Origin: Rhizobium bangladeshense | GTDB taxonomy: Bacteria > Pseudomonadota > Alphaproteobacteria > Rhizobiales > Rhizobiaceae | Assembly (NCBI RefSeq): GCF_001662075.1 | Contig: NZ_LYPL01000007.1 | Location: 124,001-188,000 of the forward strand | Direction: 5' to 3' | Length of the DNA stretch: 64,000 bases | Shown here: positions 36,432 to 46,200 of the stretch, in pieces | How the letters are laid out: the number at the start of each line of letters is the position of its first letter | How positions within the stretch are numbered: the stretch's first letter is position 1 | The notes under the pieces: generated by a model | The model's input: only the letters and a program-made list of their open reading frames with translations | Database searches by the model: none | Told to the model about the DNA's origin: nothing | Made by a program: the position numbers and the translations under genes

Positions 36432-37363
36432 CGGCTCCCGCCAGCCCATCTCCGACGATGAGCCGCCGCGACTGGCTGCTGTCCGACCGACCGCAATCGC
36501 GCATGCAGGCGCGCCTCGGCCGCGCCTATGTCACCTGGCGGCAGTTCACCGCAAACCGGCTTGCCGTCGTCGGCCTGCTGATCATCGTGGCGCTGCTTTT
36601 CATCGCCGCCTTCGCCGATTTCATCGCCACGCACAATCCCGTCGTCGGCGATCTGCGCAATGCCCGGCTGCTGCCGCCGGGAACGGGTGAATTCCTGCTC
36701 GGCACCGACGACCAGGGCCGTGATATCTTTTCGCGGCTGATCTACGGATCGCGTTTGACGCTGCTGGTCGTCGTGCTCGTCGCCGTCATCTCGGCGCCGA
36801 TCGGCCTGATCATCGGCACCGTCTCCGGTTATGCCGGCGGCTGGGTGGATGCGACGCTGATGCGCATCACCGATATTTTCCTCGCCTTTCCGAAGCTGGT
36901 GCTGGCGCTCGCTTTCGTCGCAGCGCTCGGCCCCGGCATCCAGAACGCGATCATCGCCATCGCCATCACCTCCTGGCCGCCCTATGCCCGTATCGCGCGT
37001 GCCGAGACACTGACGGTCCGGCGGTCCGACTATATCTCGGCGGTGAGGTTGATGGGCGCCTCGCCGCTGCGCATCATCGTGCGCCATGTCATGCCGCTCT
37101 GCATTTCCTCGCTGATCGTGCGCGTGACGCTCGATATGGCCGGCATCATCCTGACGGCCGCCGGCCTCGGCTTCCTCGGCTTGGGCGCGCAGCCGCCGCT
37201 CCCGGAATGGGGCGCGATGATCGCTTCGGGCCGGCGCTTCATCCTCGATCAATGGTGGGTGGCGGCGATGCCCGGCATCGCCATCCTCATCGTCAGCCTC
37301 GGCTTCAATCTGCTCGGCGACGGCCTGCGCGACGCGCTCGATCCGAAGGAGAGCGGCCAGTGA
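36428..37363 (+). CDS. Peptide ABC transporter permease (DppC type)
   Basis: Second permease subunit, 311 residues. The N-terminal helix is NRLAVVGLLIIVALLFIAAFADF; the typical DppC motif GTDDQGRDIFSRLIYGSRLTLLV follows. The EAA loop reads DYISAVRLMGASPLRIIVRHVMPLCIS, and LGFLGLGAQPPLPEWGAMI closes the membrane domain. It overlaps both neighbours by 4 nt (ATGA with the upstream gene, GTGA with the downstream gene), so the operon is tightly coupled. Confidence 0.93.
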   Translation: MTAPASPSPTMSRRDWLLSDRPQSRMQARLGRAYVTWRQFTANRLAVVGLLIIVALLFIAAFADFIATHNPVVGDLRNARLLPPGTGEFLLGTDDQGRDIFSRLIYGSRLTLLVVVLVAVISAPIGLIIGTVSGYAGGWVDATLMRITDIFLAFPKLVLALAFVAALGPGIQNAIIAIAITSWPPYARIARAETLTVRRSDYISAVRLMGASPLRIIVRHVMPLCISSLIVRVTLDMAGIILTAAGLGFLGLGAQPPLPEWGAMIASGRRFILDQWWVAAMPGIAILIVSLGFNLLGDGLRDALDPKESGQ

Positions 37364-38193
37364 CAACGCTTCTGACGGTCGACAAGCTCAAGGTCAGCTA
37401 CCCCACGCGCACCGGCATGATCGAGGCCGTTCGCGGCGTCTCCTTTACGCTCGGTAAGGAAAGGCTCGGCATCGTCGGCGAATCCGGCTCCGGCAAGTCG
37501 CAGACCGGCCGGGCCATCATGGGCCTGACGCCGAAACACGGCATCGTCACGGCCGACAGGCTGGATTTCAGCGGTATCGACCTCCTCAAGGCCTCGGCCG
37601 GGCAACGGCGCAGGCTGCGCGGCAAGCGCATCGCCATGATCCTGCAGGATCCGAAATATTCGCTCGATCCTGTTATGACGATCGGCCGGCAGATTTGCGA
37701 AACGCTGCGCACCCATGAGAAGGTCGGCAAGGCCGAGGCGCGCGAGCGCGCGCTCGCCATGCTGGAGGCCGTGCAGATCCGCGATCCGAAACGCGTCTTC
37801 GACCTGCATCCGCACGAAGTTTCGGGCGGCATGGGACAGCGTGCGATGATCGCCATGATGCTGGTCGCCGGGCCGGAGCTGCTGATTGCCGACGAGCCGA
37901 CCTCGGCCCTCGACGTGACGGTGCAGCTCGATGTGCTCAGAATCATGGACAGGCTGGTGTCGGAGCGCGGCATGGGATTGATCTTCATCTCCCATGATTT
38001 GAGACTGGTCTCCTCTTTCTGCGATCGCGTAATCGTCATGTATGCCGGAAAGATCGTCGAGGAGCTTGCGGCCGCCGATCTCAAACACGCGCAGCATCCC
38101 TATACGCAAGGACTGCTGAACTGCATGCCCGAGATCGGCGCGAACCGCCATCCGCTGCCGGTGCTCGACCGCAGGCCGGAGTGGGCGGCATGA
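37360..38193 (+). CDS. Peptide ABC transporter ATP-binding protein (DppD type)
   Basis: ATPase of 277 residues: Walker A GESGSGKS (40-47), Q-loop ILQDPKYSLDPVMTIG, signature VSGGMGQRAMIAMMLV, Walker B LLIADEPTSALDVT. The C-terminal part (KHAQHPYTQGLLNCMPEIGA) is the oligopeptide-specific extension. The start is GTG at 37360, overlapping the upstream stop; the longer upstream frame is not credible because it runs inside the permease gene. The 3' end overlaps the second ATPase (ATGA). Confidence 0.92.
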   Translation: MTTLLTVDKLKVSYPTRTGMIEAVRGVSFTLGKERLGIVGESGSGKSQTGRAIMGLTPKHGIVTADRLDFSGIDLLKASAGQRRRLRGKRIAMILQDPKYSLDPVMTIGRQICETLRTHEKVGKAEARERALAMLEAVQIRDPKRVFDLHPHEVSGGMGQRAMIAMMLVAGPELLIADEPTSALDVTVQLDVLRIMDRLVSERGMGLIFISHDLRLVSSFCDRVIVMYAGKIVEELAAADLKHAQHPYTQGLLNCMPEIGANRHPLPVLDRRPEWAA

Positions 38194-38939
38194 GCGCAGC
38201 ACTCCACGTCGACAATCTCAGCGTCGTCTACGACGAATTTCACGCGTTAAAGGATGTCAGCATCGATGTCGAACGCGGTGAATCCTTCGGTCTCGTCGGC
38301 GAGTCCGGCTCGGGCAAATCCACCTTGCTGCGCGCCGTGGCCGGACTTGCGCCGATCAGCAGCGGCGCGATCCACGTCGACGGCGAAGCATTGAAAGGCG
38401 CAAAGCGTAGCAAGGCCTTCTATCGGCGCGTGCAGATGGTCTTTCAGGATCCTTATGGCTCGCTGCATCCGCGCCAGACGATCGACCGGCTGCTGCTCGA
38501 ACCGCTTGCGATCCACGGCATCGGGGACAACGACAGGCGCATCGCGCGGGCGCTCGACGAGGTCGGCCTCGGCAACGGCTTCCGTTTCCGCTACCCTCAT
38601 CAGCTCTCCGGCGGCCAGCGGCAACGCGTGGCAATCGCCAGGGCGCTAATCGTCGAACCGTCGATCCTGCTGCTCGACGAGCCGACGTCGGCGCTCGACG
38701 CCTCGGTGCAAGCCGAGGTGCTGAACCTGCTCGAGCAGATCCGCCGCGACCGCAAACTCACCTTCATTATGGTGAGCCACGACCTCGGTGTGATCACCCA
38801 TATGTGCGACAGCCTCGCCGTGATGCGCAATGGCGCCGTTGTCGAACGATTGAGCTCGCGAGCGCTGGCGGAGGGCGCGGTCCAACAGGACTACACGAAA
38901 AATTTGATGATCGCGAGCAAAGGGTTCGTCAAAGCCTGA
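38190..38939 (+). CDS. Peptide ABC transporter ATP-binding protein (DppF type)
   Basis: Second ATPase, 249 residues: Walker A GESGSGKS (37-44), MVFQDPYGSLHPRQTI, signature LSGGQRQRVAIARAL, Walker B ILLLDEPTSALDASVQ, switch His in MVSHDLGVITH. It lacks the long C-terminal oligopeptide extension of many DppF proteins and ends soon after the core, which is short for the class. It is the last gene of the operon; I see no clear terminator after it. Confidence 0.92.
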   Translation: MSAALHVDNLSVVYDEFHALKDVSIDVERGESFGLVGESGSGKSTLLRAVAGLAPISSGAIHVDGEALKGAKRSKAFYRRVQMVFQDPYGSLHPRQTIDRLLLEPLAIHGIGDNDRRIARALDEVGLGNGFRFRYPHQLSGGQRQRVAIARALIVEPSILLLDEPTSALDASVQAEVLNLLEQIRRDRKLTFIMVSHDLGVITHMCDSLAVMRNGAVVERLSSRALAEGAVQQDYTKNLMIASKGFVKA

Positions 38940-39100
38940 AAGGCAATCATTTCAAGCCATTGAAAAGAAACAAGCGGCGCGGCGTTAAGGATAATGTTTT
39001 CCTAAAAGACGACCAATCAGCTAGACTATTGACAGCTGCCCAGCTTCTGTCATGATCCTGTTAACGATTGTTAGCTTTCGTGATCGATGGAGGTTGAGGC

Positions 39101-39286
39101 ATGTTCTTTCTCGGTGGGATGACCATGGGCTACCTCGATCCTCCCGTCAGAGCCGAACGCAAGGAACAGATAACGGTCTCCATGCCTGCCGAAAAGGACC
39201 GGCGCCGGATCGAGACCTCCAACCCGCCGCAGAAGGAGAACGCCGTCGAGCGCTCGTTGATCTGGGCATGGCGCACGCTCTGCTAA
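39101..39286 (+). CDS. Hypothetical small protein, 61 residues
   Basis: Not recognised. The ATG at 39101 has a strong GGAGG ribosome-binding site (GATGGAGGTTGAGGC). The first part is hydrophobic (MFFLGGMTMGYLD) and the rest is charged (AERKEQITVSMPAEKDRRR). A TTGACA hexamer lies at 39028-39033 without a good -10. The internal ATG at 39119 is an alternative start. It is free-standing between the peptide transporter and the small membrane protein. Real expression is plausible but unproven. Confidence 0.5.
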   Translation: MFFLGGMTMGYLDPPVRAERKEQITVSMPAEKDRRRIETSNPPQKENAVERSLIWAWRTLC

Positions 39287-39410
39287 GAGCAGGTTGAATT
39301 TTCTCTTCCGCTCCCTCTGGACGGAAATTTATCTCTACCTACCTGATAGAGAATAAGAAATATAACAGCGAGCCGCACAACCGGCCGCACGAGAAAAACG
39401 GAGGCGACAT

Positions 39411-39575
39411 ATGGCAGAACTGGGTATTTCGCATACTCACGTGAACCACTATGGTTCCGTACCGACCAAGAAGCCGCACGCCACGCGTCACAGGCTTCAG
39501 GCGGTGCTTCATGGGACAATCTTCGCCGCGGCATTCCTGTTTGTGGTGGCCATGGTCTTCGGCTTGGTCGGATAG
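39411..39575 (+). CDS. Small single-helix membrane protein, 54 residues
   Basis: Unrecognised short ORF with good gene signals: a GGAGG ribosome-binding site 7 nt before the ATG, and a two-hairpin terminator 15 nt after the stop. The N-terminal half is polar and His/Lys/Arg-rich (MAELGISHTHVNHYG, KKPHATRHR). The C-terminal half is one membrane helix (GTIFAAAFLFVVAMVFGLV). The topology suggests N-in with the helix in the inner membrane. The shape recalls small oxidase subunits (aa3-type subunit IV) or stress peptides, but I see no decisive motif. Confidence 0.65.
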   Translation: MAELGISHTHVNHYGSVPTKKPHATRHRLQAVLHGTIFAAAFLFVVAMVFGLVG

Positions 39576-39588
39576 TCGGCAAATAACA

Positions 39589-39630
39589 AGCCTCGGCAGG
39601 CGCCGAGGCTGCGGCGAGTGCCGCCTTTTT
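39589..39630 (+). terminator. Double-hairpin terminator after the 54-residue protein gene
   Basis: Hairpin 1: AGCCTCGG-CAGGCG-CCGAGGCT. Hairpin 2 follows directly: GCGGC-GAGT-GCCGC then CTTTTT. The second has the classical intrinsic terminator form. Confidence 0.8.
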
Positions 39631-39744
39631 GGACTGCCGGACACTGTCTCGGCGTTTCAAGCCTCTTGAACATCCCTCTCCCCCTTATCACGCGCTCGAA
39701 AAGGGCGCCGCCTCAAGCGCTCATTCGGGGCACTTTTGCTCCGT

Positions 39745-39850
39745 TAATGCATGTCGCCCGGAAGTGTGCAGCGGTTCCGGGACAACGACATGCCTAAAAA
39801 CAAAGAGCTAAAGTGCGTTGCGTGAATCAGATTTGATGCGACGCGCTTTA
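39745..39850 (-). repeat. RIME-like intergenic palindromic element (copy 3, inverted relative to copy 2)
   Basis: 106-bp element that is the reverse complement of the 19380-19484 element with about 12 differences, including all of palindrome 2 (GCATGTCGCCCGGAAGTG ... ) and palindrome 1 ending ACGCGCTTTA. It lies in an intergenic gap and is not at a stop codon. Confidence 0.9.
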
Positions 39851-40272
39851 GGTCCGCCCGAGTGCAAGTCGACGCACGCCCCGGTCGGACACCGTGAGCA
39901 GGCGAACAAGCCGCTCAAAGGACAGCCGAAGATCCGGAAAATCCTCTCTGCGCCTGCCTCGCGGCAACCAGGCGCCGGCATGCTCGCCATCCCCCGTCGC
40001 GCAAGCGCATCGGTCAGGCGGCGCATGCCTCTTGACTTGAATTATTCCGATGGTGTCCAACTTTTCGACATGGTTTTGCGGAGAGTGTATTGATCGCCCG
40101 CGGGTCGTCCTGGACCAGGGCTTCGCCCGGTTGCATCGCTTGCCAGACGTCATTCACCCCAGCTTCATCGATCTTCGACGAATTGGGGCCCGTTCATGTA
40201 GCAGTCATGATAAGCAGTGCAAAAGGCTGAGCAAAACCAGCCATAACTTTGTTTGGATCCAGAACCGAACCC

Positions 40273-43200
40273 ATGTCTATTGCCATTCTTTCTCCGAGCC
40301 TTCCCCGCGAACCCGAGATGAAGCAGATCGATCACAATGATTCGATCCGCTCAACCTATCTTTCGATCGACGACATCAAGGCGATGGGCGATGCAGTCGC
40401 CCGTAACGGCGTCGACAAGCTGCCGGCTTTCGCCCCTTTCGATTTCTTCGCACGCCACAAGGAAAATCAGAAGGAAATCCTGCGCGTCTATCGTACGACG
40501 GCGACGGATGTCGAGGCCGGCGAGACGATCACGCCGGCGGCGGAATGGCTGCTGGACAACCATTATATCGTCGAAGAGGCAATTCAGGAGGTGCGGCGTG
40601 ACTTCCCCCGCCGCTTCTACCGCGAATTGCCGACCATGTCTGTCGGCGGAGTCGAGATTCCGCGCACTCTGGTGCTTGCCTGGCTCTACGTCGCCCATAC
40701 CCACAGCACGATCTCGCAGGAAAGTCTGACGGCGCTGGTCGACGGTTTCCAGGCCAACGAGACGCTGAGGATCGGTGAACTCTGGGCGCTGCCCTCGCTG
40801 GTGCGCTACGTACTCGTCGAAAACCTTCGCCGTATTTCGAGCCGTGTCGAAGCCAGCCGCCGGCTGCGCCGCCGCGCCAACGAGGCGGCCGACGAGCTGG
40901 TGCGCCTGACCGATCCGGCCAGGGCGGCCGCCTATCTTAAGACGCTGGAACCGCTGGCCGAGGACAACACCTTCTCGACGCAGTTCCTCTATCGCCTGCG
41001 TGACGGCTCGCAGACCTCGAGCCTGGCGATCACCTGGCTCGACGAGCGGCTGGAAGAGCTTGGCCGCAACACCGAAGAGGCGACGACGGCCGAACACAGC
41101 CGTCTCTCCTCCGGCAACGTGACGATGGGCAACATCATCCGCAGCCTGCGGGAGATTGACGACACCGAATGGTCGGTCTGGGTCGAGCAGGTCAGCCATG
41201 TCGACAAGCTGCTCTGGGAACATTCGGACTACGGTATTCTCGATTCCGGCTCGCGCAACAAATATCGCAAACAGATCGAAAAGCTGGCGAAGCGTTCGCC
41301 GCTGACCGAAATGGAAATCGCTCAGTTGGCGCTCGATATGACGGATGCCGCCAAGGCCTCCGGCGAGCCGCAGCCGCATGAACCGAATGTCGGCGGCTTC
41401 CTGTCCGGCGCCCAGCGGCCGAAGCTCGAGGCCCGGGCGAATTACCGCCCGACGGTCACCCAGCATTTCGTGCGCGCCGTGCGCCAGTTCAACTGGCTGG
41501 CAATTGCTGTTCCCGTCATGCTGCTGACTGTCATCGCCATGGCTGTTGTCGGCAACTTCATGGCGAATGCCGGCATGGGTCCGATCGAAATCGCCGTGCT
41601 GCTGATCATGTTCTCGCTGCCGGCATCGGAGGGAGCGACAGGTCTCTTCAATACGCTTCTTTCCTTCTTCGTGACGCCGGCGCGTCTCGTCGGCTACGAG
41701 TTCAAGGAGGGCATTCCGGAGGATGCGCGCACGCTGCTCGTCGTGCCCTGCCTGATCTCGAACCGCGACAGCGTCGACGATCACGTGCGCAATCTCGAGG
41801 TCCACTATCTCGCCAATCCGCGCGGCGAAATCTATTTCGCGCTGCTCAGCGATTGGCCGGACAGCGAGGTCGAGGAGACCCCCGCCGATCTCGAGGTTCT
41901 CGACTATGCAAGGCGCGAGATCGCCAATCTCTCCGCCCGCTATGCCTATGACGGCAAGACACGTTTCTACCTGCTGCATCGCCGCCGTCTCTACAACGCC
42001 TCGGAAGGCGTCTGGATGGGCTGGGAGCGCAAACGCGGCAAGCTGCACGAGCTGAACATGCTGCTGCGCGGCGACCGCGACACGACCTATCTGCCGGGCG
42101 CCAACGCCGTGCCGGCCAATGTGCAATATGTCATGACGCTCGATGCCGATACCCGCCTGATGCGCGACGCCGTCACCAAGCTCGTCGGCAAGCTCTATCA
42201 TCCGATCAACCGCCCGGTCATCAATCCGAAAACCGGCCGTGTCGAAAGCGGCTACGGCGTGCTGCAGCCGCGTGTCACGCCGTCGTTGACGACGGGCAAG
42301 GACGCCTCGGTCTTTCAGCGCGTCTTTTCGATCAACCGCGGCCTCGATCCTTATGTCTTCACCGTTTCCGACGTCTATCAGGATCTCGCCGGCGAGGGCA
42401 CCTTCACCGGCAAGGGCCTCTACCATGTCGATGCCTTCGAAGCCTCGCTGAAGGGCCGGATCGACGAGAATTCCGTACTCAGCCACGATCTTCTCGAAGG
42501 TTCGATGGCGCGCTGCGCCCTCGTCACCGATCTCGAGCTAGTCGAGGATTTCCCGATTCGCTACGAGGTGGAGACCTCGCGCCAGCATCGCTGGGCGCGC
42601 GGCGACTGGCAGCTCCTGCCTTACATGTTCAATCCGAAATACGGCGTCACGGCCCTCGGCCGTTGGAAGATGTTCGACAATCTACGCCGTTCCCTGACGC
42701 CGATCGCCTGGTTCTTCGCCTCTGTGCTCGGCTGGTATTTCATGGGTCCGCTCGGCGCGCTGGTCTGGCAGATTCTGCTGATCTTCTGCCTCTTCGTGGC
42801 GCCGACGCTGTCGCTCATCAACGGCATCATCCCGCGCACCAGCGATATCGTCGCCCGCGCCCATCTCTATACGGTCTGGTCGGATATCACGGCCGCCAAT
42901 GCGCAGGTCGCATTGCGGATCGTCTTCATTGCCGATTCGGCCGCCATGATGGCGGATGCGATCGGCCGTTCGCTCTACCGCCTCTTCGTCAGCCGCAAGC
43001 TGATGCTGCAGTGGCGGACCGCCGCCAGCGTTCAGGCCGGCGGGCAAGGCACCCTCGCCTCTTATTACAGGCAGATGTGGCATGCGCCTGTGTTGGCGCT
43101 GCTGGCGCTGGGTTTCGCAGCCCTTCCCGGGGACAATGCCTTCCTGGTCGGCATCCCCTTCGCGCTGCTGTGGATCCTCTCGCCTGTCGTCGCCTGGTAT

Positions 43201-46200
43201 GTTAGCCAGTCGGCCGAGACCGAGGACCGGCTCGAAGTTGCCGATTCCGTGTCGAGCGAGTTGCGCAAGATCGCCCGGCGCACATGGCGCTATTTCGAAA
43301 CCTTCACCACGGCCGAGCAGAATTATCTGCCGCCGGACAATATCCAGGAAACGCCGCACGTCATCGTCGCGGCCCGCACCTCGCCGACCAATATCGGCGT
43401 CTATCTGCTTTCCGTCGTGTCCGGCCGGCATTTCGGCTGGTTCTCCTTCGAGGAGACGCTCGAGCGGTTGGAGCAGACGATTGCCACGATCGACAAAATG
43501 GAGAAATTCCGTGGTCATCTGTACAACTGGTATCACTCCGATACGCTGCAGACGCTCGGGCCCCGTTACGTCTCGGCGGTCGACAGCGGCAATCTCGCCG
43601 GCCACCTGATCGCCGTTTCTTCGGCCTGCCGCAACTGGGCCGAGGCGCCGTCGGCCCATATGCAGGGCAACCTCGACGGTGTCGGCGATACGGCAGGCAT
43701 TTTGGGCGAAGTGCTGGCGGATCTGCCGGATGACCGCAAGACCGTGCGCCCGCTGCGCCGGCGCCTGGAAGAGCGCATTGTCGGCTTCCAGAATGCGCTT
43801 GCCGCCGTCAAGCGCGAGCACGAATTCGCCTCGATCCGCATCATCAACCTCGCCGTTCTCGCCCGCGACATCGAAAAGCTCGCCGCCAATCTCGACCACG
43901 AGGTCAAGTCGAGGCAGAGCGAAGAGGTCACCCAATGGGCGGCATCCCTCGTTAAGGTCTGCGAGGCGCATATCTCCGACAGCACCTTCGATCTTTCCAA
44001 GGTCGATGCGCTCCGGCCGCGGCTGGTGGCGCTGCGCGACAAGGCCCGCGATCTTGCCTTCTCGATGGATTTCGGCTTCCTGTTCCGGCCGGAACGGCGC
44101 CTGTTGTCGATCGGCTACCGTGTCGAAAGCGGCGAGCTCGACCAGGCCTGCTACGATCTGCTGGCTTCCGAATGCCGCCTGACCAGCCTCTTCGGCATCG
44201 CCAAGGGCGACCTGCCGACGGAGCATTGGTATCGCCTCGGCCGCCAGGTCGTGCCGGTGGGATCGCGTGGCGCGCTGGTCTCCTGGTCCGGCTCGATGTT
44301 CGAATATCTGATGCCACCGCTCGTCATGCAGGAGCGCGGCGGCGGCATCCTCAACCAGACCAATAATCTGGTTGTCGTCGAGCAGATGAACTACGCCCGC
44401 AAGCTCGGTATTCCGTGGGGCATTTCGGAAGCGGCCTTCAACGCCCGTGACCATAACCTCAACTATCAGTACACGAATTTCGGCGTGCCGACGCTTGGTC
44501 TCAAGCGTGGTCTCGGCCACAATGCCGTCATCGCGCCCTATGCATCGTTGCTCGCCAGCCAGTACGACCCGCAGGCCGCACTCGAAAACCTGCAGAGGCT
44601 GCGCAAGGTCGGCGCGCTCGGCAAGTTCGGCTTCCACGACGCGGTCGACTTCACGCCGACGCGCGTGCCGGAAGGCAAGAAATGCGCGGTGGTCTACAAT
44701 TATTATGCCCACCATCACGGCATGTCGATCGCCGCCGTCGCCAACGTCGCCTTCAACGGCCATCTGCGCGAACTCTTTCATTCCGACCCGGTCATCGAGG
44801 CGGCGGAGCTTCTGCTGCAGGAAAAGGCGCCGCGCGACATTCCGGTCATGAGCGGCAAGCATGAATCCGACACGCCGGCCAGCATACAGGACGATCTGCT
44901 GCGGCCGGAGATCAGGAAGATCAGCGATCCGGCGTCGCGCGACCGCGAACTCGTGTTCCTGTCGAACGGCCATTACTCGCTGATGCTCACGGCGACGGGC
45001 GCCGGTTATTCCCGCTGGAACGGTCTTTCCGTGTCCCGCTGGAAGGCCGATCCGACCGAAGACCGCTGGGGCACCTTCATCTTCCTGCGCGATACCGCCA
45101 CCAACGAATGGTGGTCGGCGACAGCAGAACCGAAGGGGGTCGAGGGCGAAAAGATCAAGGTCGAGTTCGCCGACGAAAAAGCGCAGTTCACCAAGACGAT
45201 TGGTGATCTGACGAGCGAAGTGGAGTGCATCATCGCGACGGAGCATGATGCCGAGGCCCGCCGTGTCACCCTGCTCAACATGGGCACGGAAGACCGTTTC
45301 ATCGAAGTCACCTCCTATCTCGAACCTGTCATCACCTCGGATGATACCGACAATGCGCATCCGGCATTCGCTCGCATGTTCGTCAAGACCGAGATCGGTA
45401 AGCGCGGCGACGTCATTCGTGCCGAACGCAACAAACGCGATCCGAACGAGCCGAACATCAGCATCGCGCATCTGATCGTCGACAATGCCGGCGACACCCG
45501 TCACACCGAATTCGAGACCGACCGGCGCAAGTTCATCGGCCGTGGCCGCAGCCTCGCCGATGCGGCGGCCTTCGATCCGGGCGCCACGCTCTCCGGCAGC
45601 GACGGCTTCATGCTCGATCCTGTCATGTCGCTGCGTCGCACCGTGCGTGTGCCGGCCGGCAAAAAGGTCAGCGTGTTCTTCTGGACGATCGCCGCTCCAA
45701 ACCGCGACGAGGTCGACAAGGCGGTCAATCGCTACCGTCATCCCGACGCCTTCAACCATGAGCTCGTCCAGGCCTGGACACGCACCCAGGTGCAGATGCG
45801 CCACGTCGGCGTCACCTCGCAGCAGGCGGCAGCCTTCCAGCATCTCGGACGCTACCTCGTCTATCCCGACATGCAGCTGCGCAAGGACGAAGCGACCGTC
45901 GAGGCCGGCCTGCAATCGCAATCGGCGCTGTGGCCTTTGGCGATCTCCGGCGATTTTCCGATTTTCACGTTGCGCGTCAACGACGACATGGATCTTGACA
46001 TTGCCCGTGAGGCCCTGCTGGCGCAGGAATATCTGCGCTCGCGCGGCGTCACCGCCGATCTCATCATCATGAACGAACGCGCCTCCTCCTACGCACAGGA
46101 CATGCAGCACGCGCTCGACGCCATGTGCGAGAACGTGCGCCGCATAGGCCAGGCCGACGGTTTGCGTCAGCATATCTTCGCAGTTCGAAAGGACCTGATG

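Larger units (their letters stand above)
39576..40272. other. 697-bp region between the small membrane protein gene and ndvB
   Basis: It contains a terminator (39589-39630) and a RIME-like repeat (39745-39850). The remaining ~420 bp before ndvB (39851-40272) holds only short overlapping open frames on both strands without ribosome-binding sites; I regard them as chance. The ndvB promoter must lie here, but no -35/-10 pair is convincing (CTTGACT at 40031-40037 lacks a -10). Confidence 0.6.

Noticed and set aside
39808..40153. Short ORFs on both strands before ndvB
   Set aside because: They overlap each other and the RIME-like repeat and lack ribosome-binding sites or recognisable sequence.
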